DNA from: Lachnospiraceae bacterium
Lineage (GTDB): Bacteria > Bacillota_A > Clostridia > Lachnospirales > Lachnospiraceae
DNA length: 64,000 nucleotides
Assembly (NCBI GenBank): GCA_017416505.1
Contig: JAFQCI010000023.1
Coordinates: 62,001-126,000, forward strand
Direction: 5' to 3'
Part shown: in pieces, positions 55,159-63,313 of the stretch
Position numbering within the stretch: position 1 is the stretch's first letter
Layout of the letters: the number at the start of each line of letters is the position of its first letter
Made by a program: the position numbers and the translations under genes
The notes under the pieces: generated by a model
The model's input: the letters and a program-made list of their open reading frames with translations, nothing else
What the model was told of the DNA's origin: nothing
Databases searched by the model: none

Positions 55159-57336
55159 TTATTTAGCTTCAGCTTTTTTCTTTTTTGTACCAATCTTCTT
55201 TAATAATAACCACAAAGGTCCGGTGATACATACAGAAGAATAAGCACCACATAAAATACCAGCCATTAAAGTAAGCGCAAATTCCTTAATAGAAGGAACA
55301 CCTAAAATATAAAGTACTAATACCATAATGAAAGTAGTTAATGAAGTATAAATGGTTCTGGTAAATGTTTGAGAAATACTTGCATTTACTACTTCCTTCA
55401 AATCATTTTTGCCCATAGTTGCTATATTTTCACGAATTCTATCAAAGATAATAATGGTAGCATTGATTGAATAACCAACGATAGTCAACATACAAGCGAT
55501 AAAGGTATTACCAACAGATAATCTTGCAACAGAATATACAGTAAATACAATCAATACGTCATGTAACAACGCTAATACAGCACTGGCACCAAAACGGACA
55601 TCCTTAAATCTGAAAATAATATAAATTAACATACAAATAGTAGCTATAATAACACAGATAAACGCATCCATTCTCATTTCACTACTAATCACAGAACTAA
55701 TTGATTCTGTAGAAAAATCAGTAACTGCAAATTTTTCTACCAAAGCAGTTTCCACACTCTGTCTTTGTTCATCGTTTAACTGAGTGGTCTTAATAATTAA
55801 TTTATTACTATCTTCTACTGGCTGAACCTGAATATCTGCAACAGAAACTCCTGCTGCTTCTGCAATTACAGGTACTACAAATTCTTCTGCCTCTGATACT
55901 GTATATTGCTTGTCGTAAGTTGCTTCAATAGTTGAACCGCCCTTAAATTCCAAACTGTAATTTAAAATCTGACCTGTCTTCTCCTTATTGATTGGTAAGA
56001 ACACAAATCCTAATACAATACCTACAAAAGAAATAAGATAAGCAATCTTACTAAACTTCACATAGTTCTTAACTTTTACATCTTTCTGCGAACCATAGAA
56101 TTTCTTATCCTGTACTCCTAATTCGTAGAAAGCTTTCATTAAATGCTTTGTAACGAATAAAGCGGTAAACATAGATAAGATAATACCGATTGCCAATGTC
56201 TGGGCAAATCCCTTAATCGAACCGGTACCTCTCCACCACAATACTGCTGCTGCAATTAAAGTAGTTACGTTACCATCAAAGATTGCTGAAAATGCCTTGC
56301 TAAATCCATTTTCAATGGCAGTACGAACCGACGCACCACTTCCAATTTCTTCTTTGATACGGGTATAAATAATAACATTTGCATCTACTGCCATACCAAT
56401 GGATAAAATAATGCCCGCAAGACCTGGCAAAGTCAGAGTTACATTAAATCCGTTTAATGCCAGTAACATAAGAAGAACATATGCCATTAAAGCCAATGTT
56501 GCAACAACACCTTGGAACAGGTAAATTACAATCATAACAACACATACGATTCCAAGTCCAATAGCACCTGCAAGTAACGAAGTATCAATGGCATCCTGAC
56601 CTAACTTCGCACCTACGATTTGTGAACGTAATTCCTTTAATTCTACTGGTAATGCACCGATACGGATATGAGTTGCAAGATAATCTGCTGCCTCATAATC
56701 CTCCATACCACTGATGGATGCAACACCATTCGAAATAACAGCATTTACAGTAGGAAAACTGATTACTTCTCCATCATATACAATATAAATAATTTGTCCT
56801 AAATATTGTTCTGTGGCTTCTGCAAATTTCGTAGCACCTTCATCTGTTAATTCAAGACCAACCACATAAGAAGTTCCCACTCCTGAATTATCCGAACTAA
56901 CATATGCATCTGCAACATCAGAACCTGTCAACACTACTGTTTCCCCGTCTGGAGCATAAAATTCCAAAGCACCTGGAGTACCCAAATCCTCCAAAACAGC
57001 ATTTGCATCTTCTACTGCTGGAATTTCAACCGTAATACGATTATCACCTTCCTGGTAAACTTCTGCTTCTGTACTATACTTTTCAACACGTTGTTGTAAT
57101 TTTGCAATGGTATCTTTAATCTGGGTCTCAGTTACATTATCACCTTGAATTTCATAGGTAACACTAACACCCCCTGCAAGGTCTAATCCTAATTTAATGT
57201 TCTTTGCTGCACCTGCTGTATCAATTAGTCCAAATACTACCGTATAAGAACTGAGTACGACACAAAGGAAAAATACAACAAGCGTAACAATACTTTTCTT
57301 CTTTGCTTTCATTTTTTCATTTTCTCCTTTACTCAT
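55159..57336 (-). CDS. secDF: Fused protein-export membrane protein SecDF
   Basis: Uses proton motive force to help SecYEG export. 725 residues with SecD and SecF joined, as in many Firmicutes. The N-terminal helix (about 15-35) is followed by the periplasmic P1 part with KLGLDLAGGVSVTYEI, and five helices including GIILSIGMAVDANVIIYTRIKEE. A linker near 400-430 leads to SecF with LEFKGGSTIEA and VGYSINATIIIFDRIREN. The frame overlaps the scfB stop by eight bases. ATG 57312 (AAAGGAG eleven bases before) is a possible alternative start. Confidence 0.96.
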   Translation of the reverse strand: MSKGENEKMKAKKKSIVTLVVFFLCVVLSSYTVVFGLIDTAGAAKNIKLGLDLAGGVSVTYEIQGDNVTETQIKDTIAKLQQRVEKYSTEAEVYQEGDNRITVEIPAVEDANAVLEDLGTPGALEFYAPDGETVVLTGSDVADAYVSSDNSGVGTSYVVGLELTDEGATKFAEATEQYLGQIIYIVYDGEVISFPTVNAVISNGVASISGMEDYEAADYLATHIRIGALPVELKELRSQIVGAKLGQDAIDTSLLAGAIGLGIVCVVMIVIYLFQGVVATLALMAYVLLMLLALNGFNVTLTLPGLAGIILSIGMAVDANVIIYTRIKEEIGSGASVRTAIENGFSKAFSAIFDGNVTTLIAAAVLWWRGTGSIKGFAQTLAIGIILSMFTALFVTKHLMKAFYELGVQDKKFYGSQKDVKVKNYVKFSKIAYLISFVGIVLGFVFLPINKEKTGQILNYSLEFKGGSTIEATYDKQYTVSEAEEFVVPVIAEAAGVSVADIQVQPVEDSNKLIIKTTQLNDEQRQSVETALVEKFAVTDFSTESISSVISSEMRMDAFICVIIATICMLIYIIFRFKDVRFGASAVLALLHDVLIVFTVYSVARLSVGNTFIACMLTIVGYSINATIIIFDRIRENIATMGKNDLKEVVNASISQTFTRTIYTSLTTFIMVLVLYILGVPSIKEFALTLMAGILCGAYSSVCITGPLWLLLKKIGTKKKKAEAK

Positions 57337-58693
57337 CTTCCTGTTCTGCCAAAGCTGCCTTTATCATAATGGCACATTCAATACGTTTTTTCTGTAATTC
57401 ACAACCGATATCATATGCATCCAAAATGGAACCATGGAATTTATAAGAATTCGCTGCACATCCTCCACTACAATAAAATCTTGCGAAACAGTTTTTACAT
57501 TTTTCTTTTGCATAAACATTACATAACTTAAACTCATCACGCAATGCTGTATTGGTAATTCCGTCATCTAAATTTCCAATCAAATAATCCTCTTCTCCAA
57601 CAAACTGATGGCAAGGATATAAATCACCCCATGGTGTAACAGAAAGATATTCTACTCCGGAACCGCATCCTGACAGACGTTTCGCCACACATGGTCCCTG
57701 TTCTAAATCAATCATGAAATGGAAAAAGTTAAATCCATTTCCTTCTTTTTTTCTCTTAATCAATTCCTTAGCCAAAACATCATATTGTTCGAAAAGAATT
57801 GGTAAATCTTCTTCTTTAATGGCATAAGGTTCTTCCGGTAAAGATACTACCGGTTCCACAGAAATCTGCTTAAATCCTAAATCTGCAAGATGTAATACAT
57901 CCTTCGCAAAATCAAGGTTATAATGTGTGCAGGTTCCTCTCACATAATAATTGGTTTGATTTCTGAGATTTGCCAGTTTAATAAACTTCGGCATAAAAAT
58001 ATCATAACTTCCTTTTCCATTTGGAGTCGGACGCATTCTATCATTTACTTCTTTTCTTCCATCTACGCTTAACACCACATTGCTCATTTCTTTATTGGCA
58101 AATTCCATGATGTCATCATTTAACAACATTCCATTTGTGGTTAAGGTAAAACGAAAATTTTTATTATACTTTTCTTCCAGACTTCTTCCATAAGCTACAA
58201 TTCCCTTTACCACCTCAAAATTCATAAGAGGCTCTCCACCAAAGAAATCCACCTCCAGATTTCTACGGTTACCGGAATTCTGAATCAAAAAGTCAATGGC
58301 TTTTTTACCTACTTCAAGGCTCATTAAGGACTTGTCTCCATTATACTCACCTTTACCGGCAAAACAATATTTACATGCCAGATTACAATCATGTGCGATA
58401 TGTAAACAAAGTGCCTTTACTACTGTCTGACGTTTCTTAAAATCGATGACATATTCTTTATATTCATCTTCTGCAAACAGTAAACCTTCTTCTTTTAATT
58501 CCTCTATTTCTTCATACGCTTCTTTGATATCTTCTTCTTTGTATCTGGATGATAATTTTTCTACGATTCCTTCAAGATTTTCCTGTTCATAAAGGGCAAT
58601 CACATCATATACCACATCATCCACTACATGAACTGCTCCACTGCATACATCCAATACAATGTTATAGCCATTATTTTTATATTGATGAATCAC
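57329..58693 (-). CDS. scfB: SCIFF radical-SAM/SPASM maturase
   Basis: Installs thioether (Cys to Thr gamma-carbon) cross-links in the SCIFF peptide. 454 residues. The N-terminal RRE-like peptide-binding region (1-85) precedes the radical-SAM cluster motif CNLACKYC (about residue 100) and FFGGEPLMNFE. The C-terminal SPASM domain (about 315-435) carries its auxiliary cluster Cys residues: CGSGVEYLSVTPWGDLYPC and the later CKNCFARFYCSGGCAANS set. The 47-residue precursor lies 60 bases upstream. The start follows GAAAGGAG. Confidence 0.96.
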   Translation of the reverse strand: MIHQYKNNGYNIVLDVCSGAVHVVDDVVYDVIALYEQENLEGIVEKLSSRYKEEDIKEAYEEIEELKEEGLLFAEDEYKEYVIDFKKRQTVVKALCLHIAHDCNLACKYCFAGKGEYNGDKSLMSLEVGKKAIDFLIQNSGNRRNLEVDFFGGEPLMNFEVVKGIVAYGRSLEEKYNKNFRFTLTTNGMLLNDDIMEFANKEMSNVVLSVDGRKEVNDRMRPTPNGKGSYDIFMPKFIKLANLRNQTNYYVRGTCTHYNLDFAKDVLHLADLGFKQISVEPVVSLPEEPYAIKEEDLPILFEQYDVLAKELIKRKKEGNGFNFFHFMIDLEQGPCVAKRLSGCGSGVEYLSVTPWGDLYPCHQFVGEEDYLIGNLDDGITNTALRDEFKLCNVYAKEKCKNCFARFYCSGGCAANSYKFHGSILDAYDIGCELQKKRIECAIMIKAALAEQEDE

Positions 58694-58720
58694 TTGTTAA
58701 ACTCCTTTCACAGTAATAGA

Positions 58721-58745
58721 GTCCGTTCGAATCAATCGAACGGAC
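58721..58745 (-). repeat. Stem-loop between SCIFF precursor and maturase genes
   Basis: GTCCGTTCGA (58721-58730) and TCGAACGGAC (58736-58745) form a perfect 10-bp stem with 5-base loop and no U-run. Such a hairpin may protect or process the precursor message so that peptide is made in excess. Confidence 0.65.
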
Positions 58746-58754
58746 CCTACCCAA

Positions 58755-58898
58755 TTACTTATTATTCTCGCAGCTTTGATTTCCTACAGTACAAGATGTC
58801 TTGCATGCTGATTGACAAGAAGTTTGACATTCACCACAGCCACCTTTAGCCATAGTATTCTTTAAAGTCTTGTTGGTTAAAGTCTTAATACGTTTCAT
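58755..58898 (-). CDS. scfA: SCIFF ranthipeptide precursor (six Cys in forty-five)
   Basis: A 47-residue precursor translated from ATG 58898 after AAAGGAGG. The leader is MKRIKTLTNKTLKNTMA; the core has six Cys at residues 21, 24, 28, 32, 36 and 43, with Thr/Ser between them as cross-link acceptors (CGECQTSC, CKTSC). The family is nearly universal in Clostridia and is always paired with the radical-SAM maturase found just downstream. Reported roles include quorum-type signalling; its function in this organism is unknown. It is too short for many gene finders. Confidence 0.95.
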   Translation of the reverse strand: MKRIKTLTNKTLKNTMAKGGCGECQTSCQSACKTSCTVGNQSCENNK

Positions 58899-58932
58899 TA
58901 AAGACGCCTCCTTTATTTACTTAGCTCGTATG

Positions 58933-58961
58933 ATTATATCATAAAGAAAACGAAAAGTGAA
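58933..58961 (-). promoter_or_regulatory. Promoter of the SCIFF operon
   Basis: Reverse strand TTCACT (58961-58956), 17 bp, extended TGA-TATAAT (-10 at 58938-58933). Confidence 0.7.
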
Positions 58962-58975
58962 GAGGAAATTTCAAT

Positions 58976-59332
58976 TTATGCCAACATCCCTCCAAGCATT
59001 CCACCACCGGTACAAAGCATCATCATGGTTAAATTCGACCTATCTGCCAAAGCACTGCCATTTCCTAATGCTACAGAAACCACCATCAAGATTGCCGCAT
59101 ATAATAGTCCCAAAGCTAAGCCCCATAGAAACTTCTTTTCCTTCATTCTCTTCCCACAAATAAAGCCACCCATAAAATTAGCAATCACATAGGTTGCAAC
59201 AATTACTATATTTACAATCCCCTCTTTCATTTCATATTGAAGTACAAAATAAGAAAGAATTGCTAGTATGATTCCAGTTAATAAATAACTAATAAGTAGT
59301 GCCTTCCCCATTTCTACAACTTTACTTCCCAT
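58976..59332 (-). CDS. TIGR04086-family membrane protein
   Basis: 118 residues from ATG 59332, chosen because GAGGAGG lies nine bases upstream; the frame from 59422 includes 30 non-family residues. Four predicted membrane helices, with GGFICGKRMKEKKFLWGLALG in the middle and a Gly/Met-rich C-terminus (LCTGGGMLGGMLA). This family accompanies SCIFF genes in many Clostridia, consistent with its place directly upstream of scfA. Its function is unknown. Confidence 0.85.
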   Translation of the reverse strand: MGSKVVEMGKALLISYLLTGIILAILSYFVLQYEMKEGIVNIVIVATYVIANFMGGFICGKRMKEKKFLWGLALGLLYAAILMVVSVALGNGSALADRSNLTMMMLCTGGGMLGGMLA

Positions 59333-59441
59333 AATATTAATCCTCCTCACTTTTTTACTCAAACGGGATATGTCTGCCTTACAAACATCACTATGACAAA
59401 AAACATTGCCATATGCTTTCATGAACAGTAACTATGAATAC

Positions 59442-59471
59442 ATTATATGTGCCAAAAAAACATTTATGAAA
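59442..59471 (-). promoter_or_regulatory. Possible promoter of the TIGR04086 gene
   Basis: Reverse strand TTTCAT (59471-59466), 18 bp, perfect TATAAT (59447-59442). Confidence 0.45.
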
Positions 59472-59524
59472 GAAATTCTCTTTGAAAAGTGTTTCAAAAA
59501 GTGACAAAAAGATAATAATACTAC

Positions 59525-59552
59525 TTGCAAAAAAAGATTTTTCTTGTACAAT
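59525..59552 (+). promoter_or_regulatory. Promoter of the ABC-F gene
   Basis: TTGCAA (59525-59530), 16 bp, TACAAT (59547-59552), 46 bases before the start codon. Confidence 0.55.
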
Positions 59553-59598
59553 ATTATTGGAACATAATGCAAATAATTACCTAGAAAGGACTTATAAT

Positions 59599-61233
59599 AT
59601 GATTAGCGCAAACAATGTAACATTAAGACTTGGAAAAAGAGCCTTATTCGAAGATGTAAACATCAAATTTACCGAAGGAAACTGCTACGGATTAATCGGT
59701 GCTAACGGTGCCGGAAAATCAACTTTCCTTAAAATTTTATCCGGTGTCATTGAACCTTCCAAAGGTGATATCACAATGAACGCAGGAGAACGTCTTTCCG
59801 TACTTCAACAGGACCATTACAAATATGACGAATATCAGGTTCTTGATACTGTTATTATGGGAAATGCCCGTCTTTATGAAATCATGAAAGAAAAAGACGC
59901 CATTTACGCAAAAGAAGATTTTACAGAAGAAGATGGTATCAAAGCTTCTGAATTAGAAGGTGAATTCGCCACTTTAAACGGTTGGGAAGCAGAATCCGAT
60001 GCTGCCACCTTATTAAACGGACTTGGCATTGAAAATGACTTACACTATAAATTTATGCATGAATTAACTGGTTCCCAAAAGGTAAAGGTATTGCTTGCCC
60101 AAGCCCTTTTTGGAAATCCTGATGTGTTATTATTAGACGAACCTACCAACCACTTAGATTTAGATGCCATTGCATGGTTGGAAGAATTTTTAATTAATTT
60201 TGAAAACACAGTAATTGTAGTATCACATGACCGTTATTTCTTAAATAAAGTTTGTACCCATATTGCTGATATCGATTATGGTAAAATTCAATTATATGCT
60301 GGTAATTACGATTTCTGGTATGAATCCAGCCAGTTAATGATTAAGCAAATGAAGGAAGCAAATAAAAAGAAAGAAGAAAAAATCAAGGAATTACAAGAAT
60401 TTATCCAACGTTTCTCCGCTAATGCTTCTAAATCAAAGCAGGCAACTTCTAGAAAACGTGCTTTGGAAAAAATCGAACTGGACGATATCAGACCTTCCAG
60501 CCGTAAATATCCATACATTGATTTTAGACCAAACAGAGAAATCGGAAATGAAGTATTAACTGTATCCAACCTTTCCAAAACCGTAGATGGGGTAAAATTA
60601 TTAGATAATGTGTCCTTTACTGTTGCAAAGGATGATAAAATTGCTTTCGTAGGACCAAATACCATTGCTACTACTACCCTGTTTAAAATCTTAGCAGGAG
60701 AGATGGAACCGGACGAAGGAACTTATAAATGGGGAATCACTACCACTCAGGCTTATTTCCCAAAAGACAATACGAAGGAATTTGACAATGACCTGACTAT
60801 TGTAGACTGGCTTACCCAGTTTTCTGAAGAAAAGGATGTTACTTATGTCCGTGGTTTCCTTGGAAGAATGCTATTTTCCGGTGAAGAAGGTGTAAAAAAA
60901 GTAAAAGTACTTTCCGGTGGTGAAAAAGTACGTTGTTTATTATCCAAAATGATGATTTCCGGAGCAAACATCCTTCTTTTAGATGAACCTACTAACCATT
61001 TGGATATGGAATCCATTACCGCCTTAAACAATGGTTTAATTAAGTTCCCTGGTGTCCTTATTTTTACTTCTCAAGACCACCAGTTTGTAGAAACCACTGC
61101 AAACAGAATTATGGAAATTACCAACAATGGTGGATTAATCGATAAGAAAACTACTTATGATGAATATCTTGCAAATGATGAACTTGCAAGAAAACGTCAG
61201 GTAATGAATATGGAATCAGAAGAAGAAGATTAA
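59599..61233 (+). CDS. ABC-F ATPase of the YkpA/YbiT type
   Basis: A soluble tandem ABC protein thought to act on the ribosome. From ATG 59599 (AGAAAGGA upstream) it has 544 residues; the earlier frame start at 59482 is unsupported. First ATPase domain: Walker A GANGAGKST (34-42), unusual signature LTGSQKVK, Walker B LLLDEPTNHLD. A linker with a Lys/Glu-rich helix (about 245-300) follows. In the second domain the Walker A position reads GPNTIATTT (about 352-360), with Thr where Lys is expected, but LSGGEKVR and LLLDEPTNHLD are intact. The switch His of domain two is Gln (TSQDHQF). Monocistronic. Confidence 0.92.
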   Translation: MISANNVTLRLGKRALFEDVNIKFTEGNCYGLIGANGAGKSTFLKILSGVIEPSKGDITMNAGERLSVLQQDHYKYDEYQVLDTVIMGNARLYEIMKEKDAIYAKEDFTEEDGIKASELEGEFATLNGWEAESDAATLLNGLGIENDLHYKFMHELTGSQKVKVLLAQALFGNPDVLLLDEPTNHLDLDAIAWLEEFLINFENTVIVVSHDRYFLNKVCTHIADIDYGKIQLYAGNYDFWYESSQLMIKQMKEANKKKEEKIKELQEFIQRFSANASKSKQATSRKRALEKIELDDIRPSSRKYPYIDFRPNREIGNEVLTVSNLSKTVDGVKLLDNVSFTVAKDDKIAFVGPNTIATTTLFKILAGEMEPDEGTYKWGITTTQAYFPKDNTKEFDNDLTIVDWLTQFSEEKDVTYVRGFLGRMLFSGEEGVKKVKVLSGGEKVRCLLSKMMISGANILLLDEPTNHLDMESITALNNGLIKFPGVLIFTSQDHQFVETTANRIMEITNNGGLIDKKTTYDEYLANDELARKRQVMNMESEEED

Positions 61234-61311
61234 TCAAAAGTTTTATAAAAAATCAACAATATCTTTTATAAAAATATTCCAGGCTTTGCCCGATTTAAAA
61301 TAAAAACTATA

Positions 61312-61417
61312 AAAAGAGCTGAACAATAAGTTTAAGTACAATAAGAAATATTTATTACTGTTCATGTGACAATAACACATATTTCTTATGTATTCATACT
61401 TATGTATCAGCTCTTTT
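61312..61417. repeat. Long imperfect foldback between convergent genes
   Basis: AAAGAGCTGA (61313-61322) pairs with TCAGCTCTTT (61407-61416). Inside, ATAAGAAATAT pairs with ATATTTCTTAT, and TTATT with AATAA, so almost the whole 106 bases fold back. U-rich flanks on both strands suit a bidirectional terminator; the size and terminal repeats also resemble a miniature transposable element. Confidence 0.65.
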
Positions 61418-61446
61418 CTATTACTTAAAACTTTTTATGACTTTCC

Positions 61447-63312
61447 CTATCCAACAGCATTGGGCTTACATTCCTTATAGGCACAATTAAGCACCTGATT
61501 ACCTCCTAAAGCATGAATGGCACCACCTGTCATTCTTGCGATGCAACGGACGAATTTACAACCCTCAATTACAGTACGATTGCCCTTTACTTCGATTCCT
61601 GCTCCCTTATCTCCTCTGCAATTAATAAATTTACAGTCCTTTATGACACCGCTTAACATATAAATTCCACCTTCTTCACAGAAAGAGAAAATACAATTTA
61701 AAATTTTAGAATCTGTACATTGATATATAGCCCTTCCACCCACTGTATTTTTCAAAATACAATTTTTAAGTAACAGCTTCGTACCTGTGGCATGGAAAAT
61801 ACTACATTTACCATCTCCATCAAACACCGTATGTTCAAACTCGGACATAGCAGCATTGGATATTTCAATGATATCCCTTCCTTTTAGCTGATAAGGTGCC
61901 ACATAGCACCTAGACATATTTATACTGCCAAAAACAACCGCTGGCTGTCCTAAAAAGATTCTGGCATTCTCAATATTAAGAACTGCACCTGGTTCTACAT
62001 AAAACCCTGCTTCAAAAATAGTGGAATACTTTAACCACTTTTCACCACTGATTTTACATTTTATCTCTTTAGGAATAAACTGAACCACTTCTTTTGCATC
62101 CATAATTCCAGTTTCAAACATACAATGAGATATTCTGTTTTCTATTTCCCCATAAAAATAAATAGAATTTCCAAATTCTAAGGCTCTGCAATTTTTAAAC
62201 TTACAATCTGTAATTCGTGTTCCCTTTTTCGCATAAATAGCACCGCCATTATTGGCTCTGCAGGAATAAAAATTACATTGACTGATATTGACTCTGCCTG
62301 ATTTTTTATATATTGCGGCTCCCTTACCTCTTACATAACAATTCGAGAACTTACATTGGGTAATGATAGCATTCTCACCAGAAAATAAAATTGCCTGATG
62401 AATATTGGTATCATAAAATTCACTCTGTCTAATATGAAGACTTCCATTGGTCTGCTTGATACCGCCGGAACGATTATTACATAAAAATATTCCTTTATTT
62501 ATCACAAGTCTGGAATAACTTTTTACTAAAATCAATGGAATATTTTCTGTTCCCTTATATTCCAAAGTACTGTTATATATTAATAACTGTCCTCCATCCA
62601 CAATAATTTGCCCAAACAACAAAACATTGGCATCAGCTATGATTAGGCTCGTACCTTCCTTAACATAAATATTTCCATGAATCGTACACTGCTCTCTTAA
62701 TTCCATCTCTTCCAAAGATTTTAACGACCTTCCTTCGATTACATTAATATATGGCATGGAAGGAATATAGTATTTTAACTGATTCATGGTCAAATCCATA
62801 TCAAACTGCAACATACTCTCATAGCATTTCATGCACTGCTCCGTTTCTTCATAGTATGCAGACAAAATAAATTTTTGAATAAAACTCGTTTGTTCCAACG
62901 AAAGATTTAGCATTTTTCCAAAAATCGAGAATGCTTCCTTATCATCCTCCGATAATCCATTCTCCTTCATACATAGATTATTCAAATCCAGCATAAAAAT
63001 ATATTTTTTCTGTGATGTATCAAGAATTTCAAGCAATTTCTCCAATAATTTCTGTTTATCTTTTGACTCTGTCAGTATTTTCGAAATAATGTTATTTGGC
63101 AGACATAAGCCCTGAATCAAAAGCCGGTTAAATTCAAAATGATTTAGAGGATTGCTATGTTCATTCATTTTTAACTGCAAGAAAAGGGCTGCACAATAGA
63201 TTACCTTTTCACTTTCGGTCATAAAATACAATGGATGTCTTACCGTCGTTAATTCTTTTCTTTTTTTCTTTAATTTTGCTAGTGTATCTTGAATTACAGG
63301 TAATTTTGACAT
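61447..63312 (-). CDS. TerB-like domain fused to a right-handed beta-helix, no signal peptide
   Basis: 621 residues from ATG 63312 (GGGGG seven bases upstream). Residues about 30-165 are helical with FMLDLNNLCMKENGLSEDDKE, resembling the acidic core of TerB-like domains. Residues about 190-615 are a right-handed parallel beta-helix. Short rungs repeat as xITxCKFxNCxxxxGGAIY, rich in Cys and Asn ladders. There is no signal peptide, membrane segment or recognisable catalytic site, so a cytosolic scaffold or effector is possible. It begins one base after the stop of the upstream beta-helix gene, thus they form an operon. Function unknown. Confidence 0.8.
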   Translation of the reverse strand: MSKLPVIQDTLAKLKKKRKELTTVRHPLYFMTESEKVIYCAALFLQLKMNEHSNPLNHFEFNRLLIQGLCLPNNIISKILTESKDKQKLLEKLLEILDTSQKKYIFMLDLNNLCMKENGLSEDDKEAFSIFGKMLNLSLEQTSFIQKFILSAYYEETEQCMKCYESMLQFDMDLTMNQLKYYIPSMPYINVIEGRSLKSLEEMELREQCTIHGNIYVKEGTSLIIADANVLLFGQIIVDGGQLLIYNSTLEYKGTENIPLILVKSYSRLVINKGIFLCNNRSGGIKQTNGSLHIRQSEFYDTNIHQAILFSGENAIITQCKFSNCYVRGKGAAIYKKSGRVNISQCNFYSCRANNGGAIYAKKGTRITDCKFKNCRALEFGNSIYFYGEIENRISHCMFETGIMDAKEVVQFIPKEIKCKISGEKWLKYSTIFEAGFYVEPGAVLNIENARIFLGQPAVVFGSINMSRCYVAPYQLKGRDIIEISNAAMSEFEHTVFDGDGKCSIFHATGTKLLLKNCILKNTVGGRAIYQCTDSKILNCIFSFCEEGGIYMLSGVIKDCKFINCRGDKGAGIEVKGNRTVIEGCKFVRCIARMTGGAIHALGGNQVLNCAYKECKPNAVG

Positions 63313-63313
63313 T

